Shown here one piece after another: positions 12,841 to 26,500 of a DNA stretch of 64,000 nucleotides; within the stretch, counting starts at the first letter, position 1; each line of letters opens with the position of its first letter. The DNA comes from Piper betle (Eukaryota > Streptophyta > Magnoliopsida > Piperales > Piperaceae): the NCBI GenBank assembly GCA_033002965.1, contig JAURVB010012442.1:43897-107896 (forward strand), in the 5' to 3' direction. The position numbers and the translations under genes were made by a program. The notes below the pieces were generated by a model that did no database searches, was not told the origin of the DNA, and worked only from the letters and a program-made list of their open reading frames with translations.

Positions 12841-15354
12841 GTTTATTTGGCTTTGTTTATTGGGGAATTACATAGTTCGAAAATAAAATTTGATTCGACT
12901 TTATTTTTAAATAAAGTGAAATAAATTATCAGTAATTTTCAATTTAAGTGTCAAATTGCATAAAATACTAACGTAAAATAATCGAACTTACTTAATTTGA
13001 AATCTGAAAATGGCATATAAATTAGTACTTTAAAATAATTTAAACTAGTGTTTAAAGATTTTGTTTTAATTTTATTTTAAGCTTTTAATTATTGATGTAA
13101 TCACAAGTTAGCATGATAGGACCATTTTTTTTCTTCTTACAATGGCATTTCTAAACTTTCAATGACATGATTTGGAATTGTTCTTAAATAGACCAATGTA
13201 ACTCAATGAGCATTCATACATATTTTATATGCCATGTGAATTATGAAACGAATTGGAGTTTTCACACACAGCCTAGTTCCTTGTTCATATTATTCTAGGT
13301 GATCATTGATAAATAAGAAACAAATATCCTGTAAAGGAAGATTTCCATGAAGATACATAGACTACCCAACAATGACAAATTAAAAACATCGTTAAAAAAA
13401 TGTTAAAATCTTGAAAATTAGTAAAAAAACATCTCAAGTTTTATCTACTGACTATCATTCTCAAAGAGTTAAAACTTGTATGGCATTTGTTCCTAAGGCG
13501 TGTTTTATATTGCATACTCACAGACTTGTGGTTTATGGTGCAACTAGTGTACCCAACTATGTATTATCAGGTTCAGATCTAGCCATATTATGCCTCGGTC
13601 TATAAATTCAGTTTTTATCGGTACCTTTTCTTTATTGGGTTCAAGTTATTGGGTACCATTAAGACCTGAATTTATAAGGACCCGAACTTAAAAAATATTT
13701 ATTTATTTATTTTTTAAATTCTAGTATTCTATATAATATTGTATCATACATAAAATATTTTCTAAAATATATTATATTTGAATTATAGAAATGAATAATT
13801 ATTATAAGATATTTAATTTTATGAGTATTTTTATTGTTTTAGGTTTGATTTGAGTCTAGATTCGTTAAATTAGGTCGGGTTCGAGTCTAAGTAAATAAAA
13901 AATAAAAAAACTTATGTACAGGTTTGGATTTGGATTCGGACAGTAAATATTGGCCGGTTCGGGTCAGGCAAAATCCGGACCAAAGCGACCCGTTGACAAA
14001 TCATGGATTGGCGGATCAACTCGAGACATGTCGGGTTGACCACGTCCGTTACTTTCCCGCCCAAAAGCTTCCTTTGTAACTCCTTCCTTTCATCCTGACT
14101 CTGCGCCTCCTCTTTGCTCTAAGGTCGCCCCAATCCTCTCTATATGATTTTGATCTATAAAAATCCAGGAACTTGTTTTACATAGATTAATCATGATTTT
14201 GCATCCATTAAGCATGTTTTTTTTTCTAAGATTGCTATAGGGTATTGATATGTTGAATTGAAGACAGTGTTATACTTTCAGATGATTGTATCGATCTTTA
14301 ATTGTGTTGCATGCGGTTTTGATTTTTTTATGCTTTTTTATATATTATGATGTTTTTTCTGCCTTTTTATATATTATAGCATTTGTGGAGAGAAAAATAT
14401 CAGCTTGAATTGTGACAATGGTGGCCTGACATGAAAATTAGCCTGCCTTGTGATTTAAGTAAGGAAGCACAACTACAATGGTCCCAACACAGTTCCAAGA
14501 ATATATGTATATATTATATATATATAACAATAATAATAATTGGACCGATGCTTTGTGTCAAAGCATATGCTGGCTAGGGTAATAACAAATTGAACCGAAG
14601 TGGGAAGCCGAAAACCTTGACACCTTTGTACCATTGACACTTTGCCTTATTTATCTCACTAAGCTTGGAAAACTTTCGTACGTAGATGATTAGAGAAGTG
14701 TGCACTTGTTTTATGCACTAAAAGTCTGTTTTTTAGGCCTGCACAACAATTTCTTTTGATTCTTTCGAAGCTTATGTTGTGCGTTAACTGTGATCTTTTA
14801 AAACGTATGGTGCAATGTAGAGTTTTCCACTTTGTATACTTAGTACTTTTCTCTGCCATCATATGTATTAGCATATGTAAATTTGGCTTGTGTTCTGCCG
14901 TGAACTATAGGTTATTTGAGTTAAGCTTGTGCAGTATGTTATTTTTTTTTCTTTTGAAGTATAGGTTATGCACTCTATAACCCTTTCCGTTTTGTTCTTT
15001 GGAAGTTTTTGTGCATGATTGACATGTCTGTTCATGTTGGTACTTCACTTTGGCCATTGTATGACTGACATATGAAGTATAGTTTTCTGAGTCATTGAAA
15101 GCCTATTGAGTATGTTAATATTGATCCTTTGAAGTGTTTGTTATGCAATCTATCATTTTCTGATATGAAGTTTTCATCCGCTTGCAACTTACATGTTTGT
15201 AGAAATGCTCCTTTGCCCTTTCCAACGTATGATCGTGTCAATTTTACTTGTTTTATGATATGAAGTACGTATTTTTCTGAGTTTTTGAAAACTTATTATG
15301 TAGTATATGTAAGTAACCGGTGTTCTGAGCTCTCTTATCAAAATATTTGGTGAG
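12841..15354. other. Intergenic, possible miniature transposon near 13.6-14.0 kb
   Basis: No gene is recognised. The stretch 13560-14010 has a GC-biased left part with GGGTACC words, a very AT-rich centre, and a right part rich in GGTTCGGGTC and GACCCGTTGACA words. That is the style of non-autonomous hAT elements, but terminal inverted repeats were not found. A (TA)n run lies near 14510-14525. The open frames at 14659-14980 are chance frames. Confidence 0.4.
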
Positions 15355-17385
15355 ATGAACCATTGGGAAGGGAGAATTAAGAAGCGAGAAGTGGGGGACA
15401 GAGGTAATGGTGTTGATCGTTTGAATGATTACCTGAAACTCTACTGATTAAGGTATGGTCTTCTATGCCTATTATGGCTGCAATCAACAAAAGTGTGTTG
15501 TCCAGGAGATGGAGATTTTTATGGAGTTACCATCGTAATTTAGAATTTGGAATTGATGATAGTGATAAACTAGTAAATGGGGTTCTGGCTCTTCACGTTG
15601 GGAGTAAAATTGAAAGTTTATCCATTAGTGGGGAGGATCAGAGAAAAACCATTAACACATATATTCTTATTGCTATGGTAAATCATGTTGAGAAACTCAC
15701 GCTGCTCTTGGTCACCCATGCCTTCTGCATATTGTCAAATTGCCTATTCCTCTGTGAATCACTCGTTTTTCTGGAATTGAGGTCTTGCAAGTTCACTCCA
15801 CCTCGATCGATTCGTTTGGTGGCCCTCAAGAGCCTTTCTCTTATATCTAGTGAAATAAGTGACAGTGCAATACTGTATTTTACTTCAAGCTGTCCTCTAA
15901 TTGAGAAGCTTAACTTGGAATCGTGCAATAGTTTTGCTGACTTGACTATAGTTTTGAGAAACCAAGTCTGGTGGAGTTGGAGGTTTATGATTATCATCTG
16001 ACCGATGGTGGAATAGAGATCGATGAGCCATATGTGACGTCTTTGGTGATTATTTCAGATAAACTAAGGAGTAGGCATATGTTTAGCAATTTATCTTCAG
16101 TCACAAAAGCTAAATTTAACCTAGAACGTTTTCGGGATGAGCAAGATAACTTCAGGAGGTTATTATTAGTCTGGGACATGCTATACTTCTTCATCTGTGT
16201 CGTTTATGTCTTGGGGTAATCTCTTTCTCTGTTTTCGGGATGAGCAAGATAGCTTTCTTGAGAATTGGGGTGAAGCTTTTAATAATGAAGAAACTCCACA
16301 TTTTAATTGTGAATGCTGCTTTGCATGTGGGAAAGTGTTACCTTGGATAACGAATTGCCTATTTTTTTGTTTCTTTCATTTTAAATGGATTTTACCATCA
16401 TTTGAGGTTGTGATAAATAGTTTATATTCTGATTTTATTTATTCTAAAATTATTTAGTGATAATCTAAAATCATGGATTCTAATGTCGGATCTGTAACAG
16501 GATGCTTTCCATGACTGTGTACTGTTTTTTTCAGTTGATTAATGCCAGTATCAATGGTTTGTTATCCCCTTCTATTGCTTCCATTGACTCTGTCCTCAAT
16601 TATGATCAAACCATAACTGTAGTTTCCTTTTCCAGCTAAAATTGATGAACTTCAATGCAGTTTTATTGCAAGGTAACTGTAATGAATAAACTAACACATT
16701 TCCTTCTCCACTTCTTATATGAAAGGTTCTATCCATATATGAAATAATACTTAAAAGGGGTCCTATTCAACCTGCAAGCCTGGATATCAAAACTGAATTG
16801 GTGAAGTTTGAGATCCCAGGTTTTGCCCATGTGTTGAAACAGTGCTCTGATACAGAGAGCCTCAAAATCAGACTAATTAAAGACAGGAGTGCACCAAATA
16901 TTTTCTGATTTATGGTTCAAGAGTGGGATGGTATTGCAGGAAAAGAGTGTGCTTTTAAGTGCAAAGATATGACTGAGGTACAATTCATGATGGTTCTGTT
17001 TTCTTTGCTTGTAAACATTTTAATTCTCTTTTACCATTTCTGTAGGATTTAATTGATTATAGTGAAGGCAATTTTTGGGCATCCATATAAAGTTCCACTG
17101 ACACCATTTTACAAAGCATGAAAAGGGTTGTGATGAATATGTAAGCATCTTACCGCGAAATCTTGACGAATATGTAGAAGGGAAAGGAAGAATTTTGGGT
17201 GTGCTTTGGCGTGAAATCAAATTGGTAGAAATCTTGCTTGGAAGTTTGATGAACTTGGAGATTATTACTATCGCTGTTTTTGAGGAAGCATGTGTAAGTG
17301 TTCTCCTTTGGGTAGAAAATTGCTTTCGTTTCCAAAAGCCTCTGGAAAATATTCCATCCCTAGAAATCAAGGTTCCTGTTACCAA
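15355..17385 (+). pseudogene. Decayed F-box/LRR/FBD gene
   Basis: F-box proteins of this class recruit substrates to SCF ubiquitin ligases. From ATG 15355 the frame reads GVDRLND; after a one-base loss near 15429 it continues PETLLIKVW, then SVLSRRWRFLW, the F-box core. The LRR part runs to about 15960 (SLVFLELRSCKF, SLSLISSEISDSA, CPLIEKLNLESC). There a second one-base loss in the T4 run at 15952-15955 shifts to the frame reading PSLVELEVYDYHL. An FBD-like stretch follows at 16790-16960 (VPGFAHVLKQCSDTESLKI) and at 17195-17385 (EIKLVEILLGSLMNLEIITI), with stop codons between. Exons are hard to define. The overall picture is a relic, though some breaks may be sequencing artefacts. Confidence 0.75.
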
Positions 17386-19159
17386 GGCTTTGTTCTTTTA
17401 CTATTTACACAGAATTATATATGATTGATTAGTATATTGATCAATATGTTGCTGATGTAAATCAAGAGGTTGTCCACTTGAGGAAATGTTAGCTTTGGAA
17501 GCCTGCTCTGCTGCACTGTGTACCTCTTTGGAGCACCTTCCAATATGACAACTCTGATTGTTGGCATTAAGATGCTAATGAGCTTAAAATGCAATTGACC
17601 TTGTTTTTTATGGTCTTGAGAAAGAAGAGAGCTTGTATAAAAACTAGAAAGTAATGAGAAATAAGAGAGCTTGTATAAAAACTAGAAAGTAATATATCAA
17701 CTTTTTCTATTAAAAACTGTAATATAAGATTATATCATATATGGCCTAAGAAAACTGTAACAAATCATTAGAAAGGTTAGTGTTGGATAAATCAACAACT
17801 AGGGTGCATGGTCATATCAGCTTCTATTCACAGACAAATTGGCATAATTATTTAAATATGGATATGCATAATGTGTTACTAGGCAATTTGGTATTACATT
17901 ATGAGTTATTAGGCAAGATGTCACACCATGTGAAATTTATATAATAAAGAAATTTAATTTTATGGATAAACTCTTGTTGAATAATAAAATAAGTTATTAC
18001 AATCTAATATCTTAAATATAAAGTTAAATTGATTTTAAAGATAAATTCTATTTGAACGAGAAAATAATTTATAATAATTTGATTTATTATTTTTATTTTT
18101 GTTGTATTTTGATTAGTTTAATCTCTTACTATTAATCGAAGGTAAGTATTGAGTTCTTTTTTATTAATAAGAATCGATTAGTACAGATTTGTTTCGTTTG
18201 AAATTTGAAAGAAATGAATATATTTTTAGTCCACAATGGGCTATTGGAACCATTTTTATAGAAAGGAAAAGAAGAAGAAGAAAGTCATCATGGATTGTCC
18301 AATAGATTATTTGCCATGGTTGAATTCCAATCAAATGCCACCGCTTGGTATGATGGGTGGCAACGAGTTGAGCCCCGTTAAGAACCGGTTCAGGCTTTTC
18401 TTCTAAAAGTGTGAGTAGGGATGCCCAAACCAAATTATGGAATGGGCATTTAGCGGCTAGATTTCATATCCGAAAATATTTCAGTTTGGTCAGTTAAGCC
18501 AAATAGCCGAATTGTATTATAACTTATAGAAAAAGGTTTTTTTAATTATTTAATCATAATCATATTATATTTTAGCTAACATAATCATATTAAAAAATTC
18601 CAAATATACCATATTATATATATATATATATCAAATTTCATTGTAATAATAAAATAATTTAATGATAATCAACACAGAGTATAGAGTTTAGAATATGTTG
18701 TTAAAAAATTAATTATTGGTTAATTCGGTTCGGACGTGAACTGAATTATCAATACCTATTTCTATTTGCCTACAACGTTTGAAAGCCAAACCGAAGTTGT
18801 TTGGAAACCGAACCAAATTAAAGGTTTAGTTCGGTTTTAGTTATCACGGCATTATGCTTAGCCGTTAGTATAATCTAAGACTTGCGTAGGAGGATGCCGT
18901 TCGTATTTTCACCCATCCCAACAGGTTTTAAACTAATTATTCTTCATTTTATCGATGATGAATGATTATCTAAATTATAAGAAATAACCTCTTTTTTTAA
19001 AGAAATCGGTAGGCTGAGTTGGAGATCATCTTGGACTGAGCTGAGCAGATCGGAAACACTTTACATGCAACCAGCTTTTTTCAAACTTCAATATTCTAAA
19101 CAACTTTGTTTATTACTTTGCAGACATACCATACGTATCAAATACGAGAACAAGATTTA
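17386..19159. other. Intergenic, AT-rich, with short repeats
   Basis: No gene is recognised. A 38-base tandem duplication lies at 17628-17694. The part 18415-18860 is bounded by AGGGATGCCCAAACC and by words such as GGTTCGG and AACCGAACC, and surrounds a (TA)n run near 18617. This is the texture of a hAT-type miniature element without proven ends. Confidence 0.4.
17628..17694. repeat. Two-copy tandem duplication, 38-base period
   Basis: The phrase AGAGCTTGTATAAAAACTAG followed by AAAGTAAT occurs at 17628 and again at 17666, separated by GAGAAATAAG. The copies are identical over about 29 bases, so the duplication is recent. Confidence 0.9.
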
Positions 19160-19690
19160 GAATCCCAAATTAATGAAACACATTAATTGATAAAAACTGC
19201 AAAGCTCTCAACACACACATACACACACAAGCTTCCATTGAAGCTTGTATTGCCAAAGATTCAGATTGCCCTGCAACACATATAGGAGACCACATTAGTT
19301 ACAACCAGTGGCCACCACCATCTCCCATCTCCATTTCAAGCAGACCAAGAAGTCTAGACTTAGAAAATCTGGATGCCATTTTGCAGGGAAAGAAGTGGAA
19401 GCAAGTTGTTTGGAACCTTGGCATAAAATTTGGCAAAAGATCTCAACTTTCTATTGGAAGAAAATTGGTAAGATGAGAAGTGTTTATATAACGGGGCATT
19501 GGGAGAAGAAAGTGGAGTCTGCGTATCTTCCAAGTATATGCGTTAAGACCCTACCAATTTGCTGAAAACTTAGCATGCCTTTGTTTTTTGTTTCTAACGT
19601 GAAAGCTGAGGTTAGTCTGTCGTCGTACAAAGGCATATGCACCCCATTTTCTCTTTGGCCATTTTTTATTTATATTATGCACGAAAAAGG
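19160..19690. repeat. Diverged dispersed duplicate, copy B (unidentified)
   Basis: Partner of 12190-12840 in the same orientation. It shares AGCTTCCATTGAAGC, TTGCCAAAGATTC, GATTGCCCTGC, a CACCATCTCCCATCTCC block, CATTTTGCAGG, TATCTTCCA..ATATGCGTTAAG and AACGTGAAAGCTGAGGTTAG. The open frame 19308-19565 (MATTISHLHFKQ start) is not one I recognise. The two copies flank the F-box relic, so the unit may have travelled as a repeat or may mark an old segmental duplication. Confidence 0.6.
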
Positions 19691-21859
19691 CCATGAACTT
19701 AGGAAAAATCCAATCGAAAGACTTTTCGCCTGGGTTTGTGAAATTATTAGCCTAATTAATTGATTTACGCTTTCATAAGTAGCTAGCATAGTTATAAAAT
19801 TCCTTTTTTAACTCTAAAACAACTTTATGAATCAACTATACCCATGACTTTCCAAGTTGAACTCCAATGTGACTCCTTATTGGTAAATTTTCTAAGGGGC
19901 TTCTCAAATCATCTTGAATGCTATTTTTTCCGAGTTCTAAGTTTCTAAACCATGCTAAGTAAAATAATTTAATTGTTCTTTTTAAAAATAATTGTTATAA
20001 CGAACCTTTGGTTTCATATGTCACGAGGGCACGTTTTATAAAATAGTATTATTGTAATCAAATAACGGGTCATTAGGGAAAACTATTTTTCCTTAGTTAG
20101 TCATATATATTGTGAGAAAGACATTTAGGTTTATTTATATCATCCAAATATTTAATTCCCAAAATGAAGTTAATATTAATGAATTTTTCTTAAATTTTTT
20201 TCTTTATTTTGTTATTTTTTCCCTACAAGATTGTGATCGGAAACATCTCATTACCACCATCATTAAAAAATAGAGATTTTTAGTAGCATATAATTCTATC
20301 CATCCATTTATATCACATAGATATAGTTTTTTTAAAAAATTTAAACAAAATTACCCTCATCATTTAACCATCCTTATATATTGTAATCCGACAACTCTTG
20401 AAATTTTAATTTTAGCTTACAAAAGATTATCAGCCGTTAATGTTACCAGTGCTATTTTTTTCCTTAAAAATATTAGCACTCACGCTCGCATGATGTAATT
20501 GTGCCTTAACATGCATGGTTTGTAATATTAGACCCGCAAAATTTTCTTAGGTCAGTTTAGGTCTCAATCTATGGAAGAAAGTTACTTGAAATTTGGATAC
20601 AATATGAGTTGAGATATGGCTAAGGGTCAATCTTGTCTCTATCCTATAGGTTGGGAGCCCTCAAGAGCACTTAGTTGATTTATGATTTATCTTACATCTT
20701 TTCTTGTGGATTTGTTAGATCAATCAATTCCTATTTATTATTTTATATTGATTCTTTTTGATTGGTTGATGTGTTTCAAGAATAGATGGATCAAAAAGTG
20801 CGGTAAGTTGGTTTACTTGTGATCTTTTTTCTTAATTGCATAGTTTAAAAACTTAAAATTCAAACTCAACTTAGTATATTATGGAATAGAGTCGATTTTA
20901 AGCTGATATCGGGTTATTTATATTAATTTTTTAAATTGGTAACTAAATAATTATATAAAATTAGTATATATTTCTCTTTTTTCAATTGAAATTAAGAAAT
21001 ATGCAATTTATATTACTTAAATATATTAATTTAGCTAATATAAAAATATATTTTTTGATAATTTTTATAACATAGACTCAGAAAGGCAATAGTAAAATCA
21101 TTCATTATAAATTTATTTATGAGTTTGACTGATAAACTATAAAGTGGAGTTGACTCTAAGAATTTTTGAAGTGGAAAAAGAATTTTAAAACTATGCTTAA
21201 TCAGTGATGGTCTACTTTTGTTTGCAATGTTTTGCCTTATTTATGAGTGTAAACTAGAGAGTGCCCATTCGTTTCCGGTACTTGGGACAAGTTAAGTTCG
21301 ATTCCATTATGCATCTCCGCATCAGTGTACATTGTGTTGGAGCGGTTTCCTCGACATTTTAACTTTTCATCAAAAGCTCAAAATTTTCTTTGGAAAAAAA
21401 ATCAAATTGTTACGGTTAAAAAATCAAATTGAATGAAATGAAACTAATATGTTTTTGTAGGATCTTTATTTGTTCTCAATGGTGGATTTTAATTAATAAG
21501 GGATAAACAATTTTAGCCATGTCCATAACGTCCTCCTTAGCAATGGAAATGTTTCGGGCTTTGTAAGTGGATTATTTTTAGTCACGCCTAACCCATTTAC
21601 GAAATCGGCGACTGTAGGTAAAGTGTGTGTGGTTAAAATTTTTTTCACTTAATAAGATCATCTAATCCTGTCATCTGTTGCTACGGGTTTACGACGAATA
21701 TATTTACTCTTAGTAATAAAAAGAATTCAATATTGTTAAAATAAGATTTTTAATAGATTAAAATTTAATAAAATTAAAAATAATAAATTAAATTAATATA
21801 ATTTATCTTCTCGTTCAATTAAAATATATATTTTTTAAGTCAATCAGAGTATTTAATTA
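19691..21859. other. Intergenic, nothing recognised
   Basis: A long AT-rich stretch with no open frame of note on either strand. I see no gene, RNA gene or clear repeat in it. Confidence 0.5.
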
Positions 21860-22627
21860 TAATAATTTCATGTGTCGTGATCAACTTTGACTAGATGATA
21901 ATGAAGAATTATAAGCCATGAACAAGAGATTATATGCACAAAATATGAAGGTGAATGATGCAACTTCTACGGAGCCACATCAAATCGAAAAAGAATAAGC
22001 ATGGGAAATAATGGAAGAATTTGCAAGAATTTAAGAATGAAGTCTCTTCACATCTTCCAAATGCTTCCATCACTATCTATAGGTAGGGCCTCCCCTATCA
22101 AGCCAATCATGTACTTGCAGATTCAACAAGAAGTCTCCCATTGGAGTTGAGGTAAAGGAAGTTTTTGTTCCAAGTGTTATTGAGTGTTCTTCATTGTTCT
22201 GGAATGTTTTTCATTATTCTGGAGTATCTTGTAGTGTAATAAACAGAAAATGTATTGATAATTAAAGTCTTGAATTCAATAATGAGGGCATCTTGGCTGT
22301 ACCCAATCTCTTCATCCATTTGCACACCTATGTCACAGCCCTCCATGTGCGAGGGTGCGTAGAAAATTGATAGCATAACCATATTATCAACTTCAGTGGA
22401 GACTCGTAAAGGTTGTAGTACAAAGGTTGTACGACAAAGGTTGTAGTGCTGTTGAAGTTGCTTCAAGCTTTTCCTATCAATAGCAGGACCTCGCGTCACA
22501 AGAAACATGACGAAGAAAAAGATCACTACTCCTCCAATTGAAGGTCATGCCGCATCTACATCCAACGAAGCAAATTCTTCAAAAATGGTAGATGTACCGC
22601 TTGAGCAACCAGAAAGAAGCCAAGCTC

Positions 22628-23146
22628 TATTGGATCAACATATACTTTAAACTTTAAACAAAATTATATAGATGATAAAACCATCATCAATAAAGCCTTC
22701 TTCATATTAAATCATCAAAAAAATAAATTTAATAATGGAAGCGTACCTAGATCCATAATAGTAAAGCAATCCTTTGATTTCTTCTGATTTGATCTTCCAG
22801 ATTCAACACTTGTTCTTTAAAATCAGAGTTTTTGGATGATGGGATACCAGAAAAGAAAAATTACGGTGCGAATCCGTGGACCATAACCGTATTTATCCTT
22901 ATAACCGTATTTATCCTTATTTTTCATAATTCCAATTTAACCCATCATAAATTAGAGATTAAGAAAATAGTATCTACACATATTTATCCATACTCATCTT
23001 AAATATATGATATCTTCATATATTTATATTAAATATTAATGGCCCATTAACCTTAACTTTAACAGATCAATTTAATTTAGGTCATGCCTTAATAATAACA
23101 GCATATGATACAATTATATACATATATATACGTCCAACATCCAACA
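22628..23146 (-). repeat. 3' LTR of the copia element (left in window)
   Basis: It aligns throughout with 31082-31583. The outer base pair reads TA rather than TG at 22628 and the inner end is CCAACA. It contains a direct duplication, CCGTATTTATCCTTATAA repeated once near 22887-22922, which the other LTR lacks and which explains most of the 17-base length difference. Scattered substitutions show that the insertion is not recent. Confidence 0.95.
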
Positions 23147-23159
23147 ATCTCCCACTTGG
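23147..23159 (-). other. Polypurine tract of the copia element
   Basis: The plus strand ATCTCCCACTTGG (minus AAGTGGGAGAT) directly adjoins the inner end of the 3' LTR, the expected place for plus-strand DNA priming. Confidence 0.8.
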
Positions 23160-23519
23160 ACTATATATACACAAATAATTGTATATAACCTTATGAGCTC
23201 CAAAATTAACATACGCTATTATTTCAAAATAACAAAATTGTCCATTAATTAATGTTAATATAGGATCAAGGTGATTTTCGTTACATTTATCGTAACTAAA
23301 CCCATCTATGGTCACATACATCAACATAATTAAATGACATAGATCAAGTATGGATGTGTAGTATGAAAATTACATGCAATTTGATCTAAACATGCCTATT
23401 TTCAACTGGTCCAACCTTATGAGATCACCAAAATAAAGTAAAAGAGTGAAACATAAACCAAATACCGCAATTCAATACAAACTCCCACTAAAGTAACATA
23501 TCATTAAATGATATAACAC

Positions 23520-26500
23520 TCAGATGAGCAACATGCTCATGAAAGACCTTAGGCGGTAAACCTTTACTAAGCGGATCCGTAACCATGGGTTTATCCCAAT
23601 ATGCTCTATAGAAACTTTACCACTCTGAACTCTTTCTTTCACAACAAGGAACTTGATCTCTATGTGTTTTAATTTAGATGAGCTCCTATTGTTACTTGAA
23701 TATAATACTACAGACTGATTGTCACAAAATAACTTAAGTGGTCTTTCAATATTATCAATAATGCGCAACCCTGTGACAAAATTCCGCAACCATATTCCAT
23801 GATTGGATGCCTCATAATAAACTATGAATTCAACTGCCATGGTGGAAGAAGCTATGAGTGTCTGCTTAGCACTCCTCCAAGAAATAGCTCCTCCAGCAAG
23901 TAGATATACATAGTCAGAAGTAGATCGACGACTATCTTGACATCCAGCAAAATCAAAATCAGAATACCTAATGATCTCAAGTTGATCTGACTTCTGATAT
24001 GTAAGCATGTAATGTTTTGTTCTCTGTAGATACCCCATGACTCTTTTGGCTGTTATCCAGTGATCTAATCACAGATTACTTAAATATCTGCCCAACATTC
24101 TAATAATATACGCAATATCTGGACGCGTACATACTTGAGCACACATAAGATTTCCTACTACTGAAGCATAGGGAATCTTTTGCATTTCATTTCCTTCTAT
24201 GTCATTTTTAAGGCACTGATTGAGACTGAATTTGTTTCCTTTAGAAAGAGGGTATCTCCTGGTTTACAACCTTGCATGCCAAATCTCTTAAGCACTTTTC
24301 TATATAGGTCTTTTGTGATAATCCAAGTATACATCGAGAACGATCCCGATGTAGTTGAATTCCTAATACAAAAGATGCATTTCCAAGATCTTTCATTTCA
24401 AATTTCTTTGATAAAAAACTCTTGGTTTCGTGCAAGAAACTTATATCATTACTGGCAAGCAATATATCATCAACATATAAAACCAGAAAAATATACTTAT
24501 TCTCACTAAACTTATGGTATATACAATCATCAATAACATTCATCTTAAAACCAAATGAGAGAATTACTTGATGAAATTTGTGATACTATTGACAAGAAGC
24601 CTGCTTAAGTCCATAGATGGATTTCTTTAATTTGCAAACTATATTCTTTGAATCTCCCGATACAAAGTTTTCTGGTTGCACCATATAAATTGTTTTATCA
24701 ATGTTACTGTTTAAAAACGCAGTCTTTACATCCATATGATATAACTCAAAGTCAAAGTGTGCCACTAATGCCATAATTATTCTGATTAAGTCTTTTAATG
24801 AAACTGGAGAGAAAGTCTCATTATAATCGATGCCTTCTTTTTGAGTAAAACCCTTTGCAACAAGACGAGCCTTATATCTTTCTACATCACCTTTCGAATC
24901 CCTCTTGGTTTTAAATATCCATTTACAACCAATAAGTTTCGCACCTTCAGGCAATGGAACAAGATCCCAAACGTCATTAGCTTTCATGGACTTCATCTCT
25001 TTATTCATGGCATCAATCCACCTTTGAGAATTAGAACTCTTCATGGCTTGATGAAAGTTGATTGGATCATCTTCGACCATTCCAGTGTTATCCTCATGTT
25101 CTTGGAGAAAGATGATATAATCATCCGAAATTGCATGTTTCTTTTCTCTTGTGGATCTCCTCAATGGCATTTGCTCTTGAGGTTGTTGAGTTTGCTCTTC
25201 AGGTATAACTTGATTAGGAAGATTCTCGACATTGTCTTGTAATTTTGATATTGTTTCTTAAACAACATCAGGAATATAATCCTGATCCTGATTATTGTCA
25301 AGAACAATCATGAGAAGAGAAACCGATTCTTCTTCAAAGACCAAGTCTCTAACTTTATTTCCCTCTCCAAACTCAACATCTTCAAAGAACTGGGCATTTC
25401 CCGTCTTAAAGAATGACCTTATTGTGGGATCATAAAACTTATACCCTCTAGACCGTTCAGAGTACCCAACAAAATAACTGCTAACTGTTCTTAAATCTAG
25501 TTTCCTTTCATTTGGCCTATTAGGCCTTGCCTCAGCTGGACAACCCCAAATGCGTAAATGCTTAATACTGGGTTTTTTCAGTCCATAATTTATAAGGGGT
25601 CTTAATTGTTGCCTTTGTTGGTACTCTATTAAGAAGATATGCTGATGTCTCTAGTGCCTCACCCCAGAGTGAATTTAGTAAAGTAGTATGAGCAATCATA
25701 CTTCTCACTATGTCCTTTAATGTTCAGTTTTGTTTCTCAGCAACACCATTCATGCTAGGAGTACCTAGCATTGTGTATTGTGGGACGATTCTGCACTCTT
25801 ATAGGAATTTGGCAAATGGTCCTGGACATTGTACACTTGATCCATCATATCTACCATAGTATTCACCACCACAGTCAGATCTGATAGCCTTAATGGTTTT
25901 GTCAAGTTGGTTTTCAACTTCAGCCTTATATGCCTTAAACACGTCCAATGCTTGAGACTTCTCATGAATGAGATATAGGTAACCATAACGAGAATAATCG
26001 TCTATGAACGTAATAAAATATTGTTGACCATTCTAAGAAGCCATAGGAAATGGTCCACAAATGTCCGTATGTATTAGTTCTAAAACACTTGAAGATCTAT
26101 TGGCACCTAGTCTCCTTGCATTTGTTTGTTTTCCCTTAATGCACTCAATACAGACTTGTAAATCCGATAAATTAAGAGAATCAAGAATTTCATTGACATA
26201 AGTCGTGCAATTCTTGGTTTAAAAATGTGTCTTAAACGCTTGTGCCAGAGTAAAGTAGAATTCTCATTGGTTAATTTTCTTTTCGTACCACATAAGCCCA
26301 CATGCAAAGTTTCATTAAAAGATGCAATAGTATCAAGTAAATATAGATTATCATAAAAAGACAAGAAACCCGTACCCACAATATTTGAATTTAGAAAAAG
26401 ACTAAACTTATTATTTCTAAATGAACAAGAATAACCAAATTTGTCCAATATAGAAATAGAAACCAAATTCCGTCTAAAAGACAGTACTACATATGTCTCT

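Noticed and set aside
18415..18860. Possible hAT miniature element with AACCGAACC words
   Set aside because: I could not find matching terminal inverted repeats or a target duplication, so it is mentioned only as texture in the intergenic entry.
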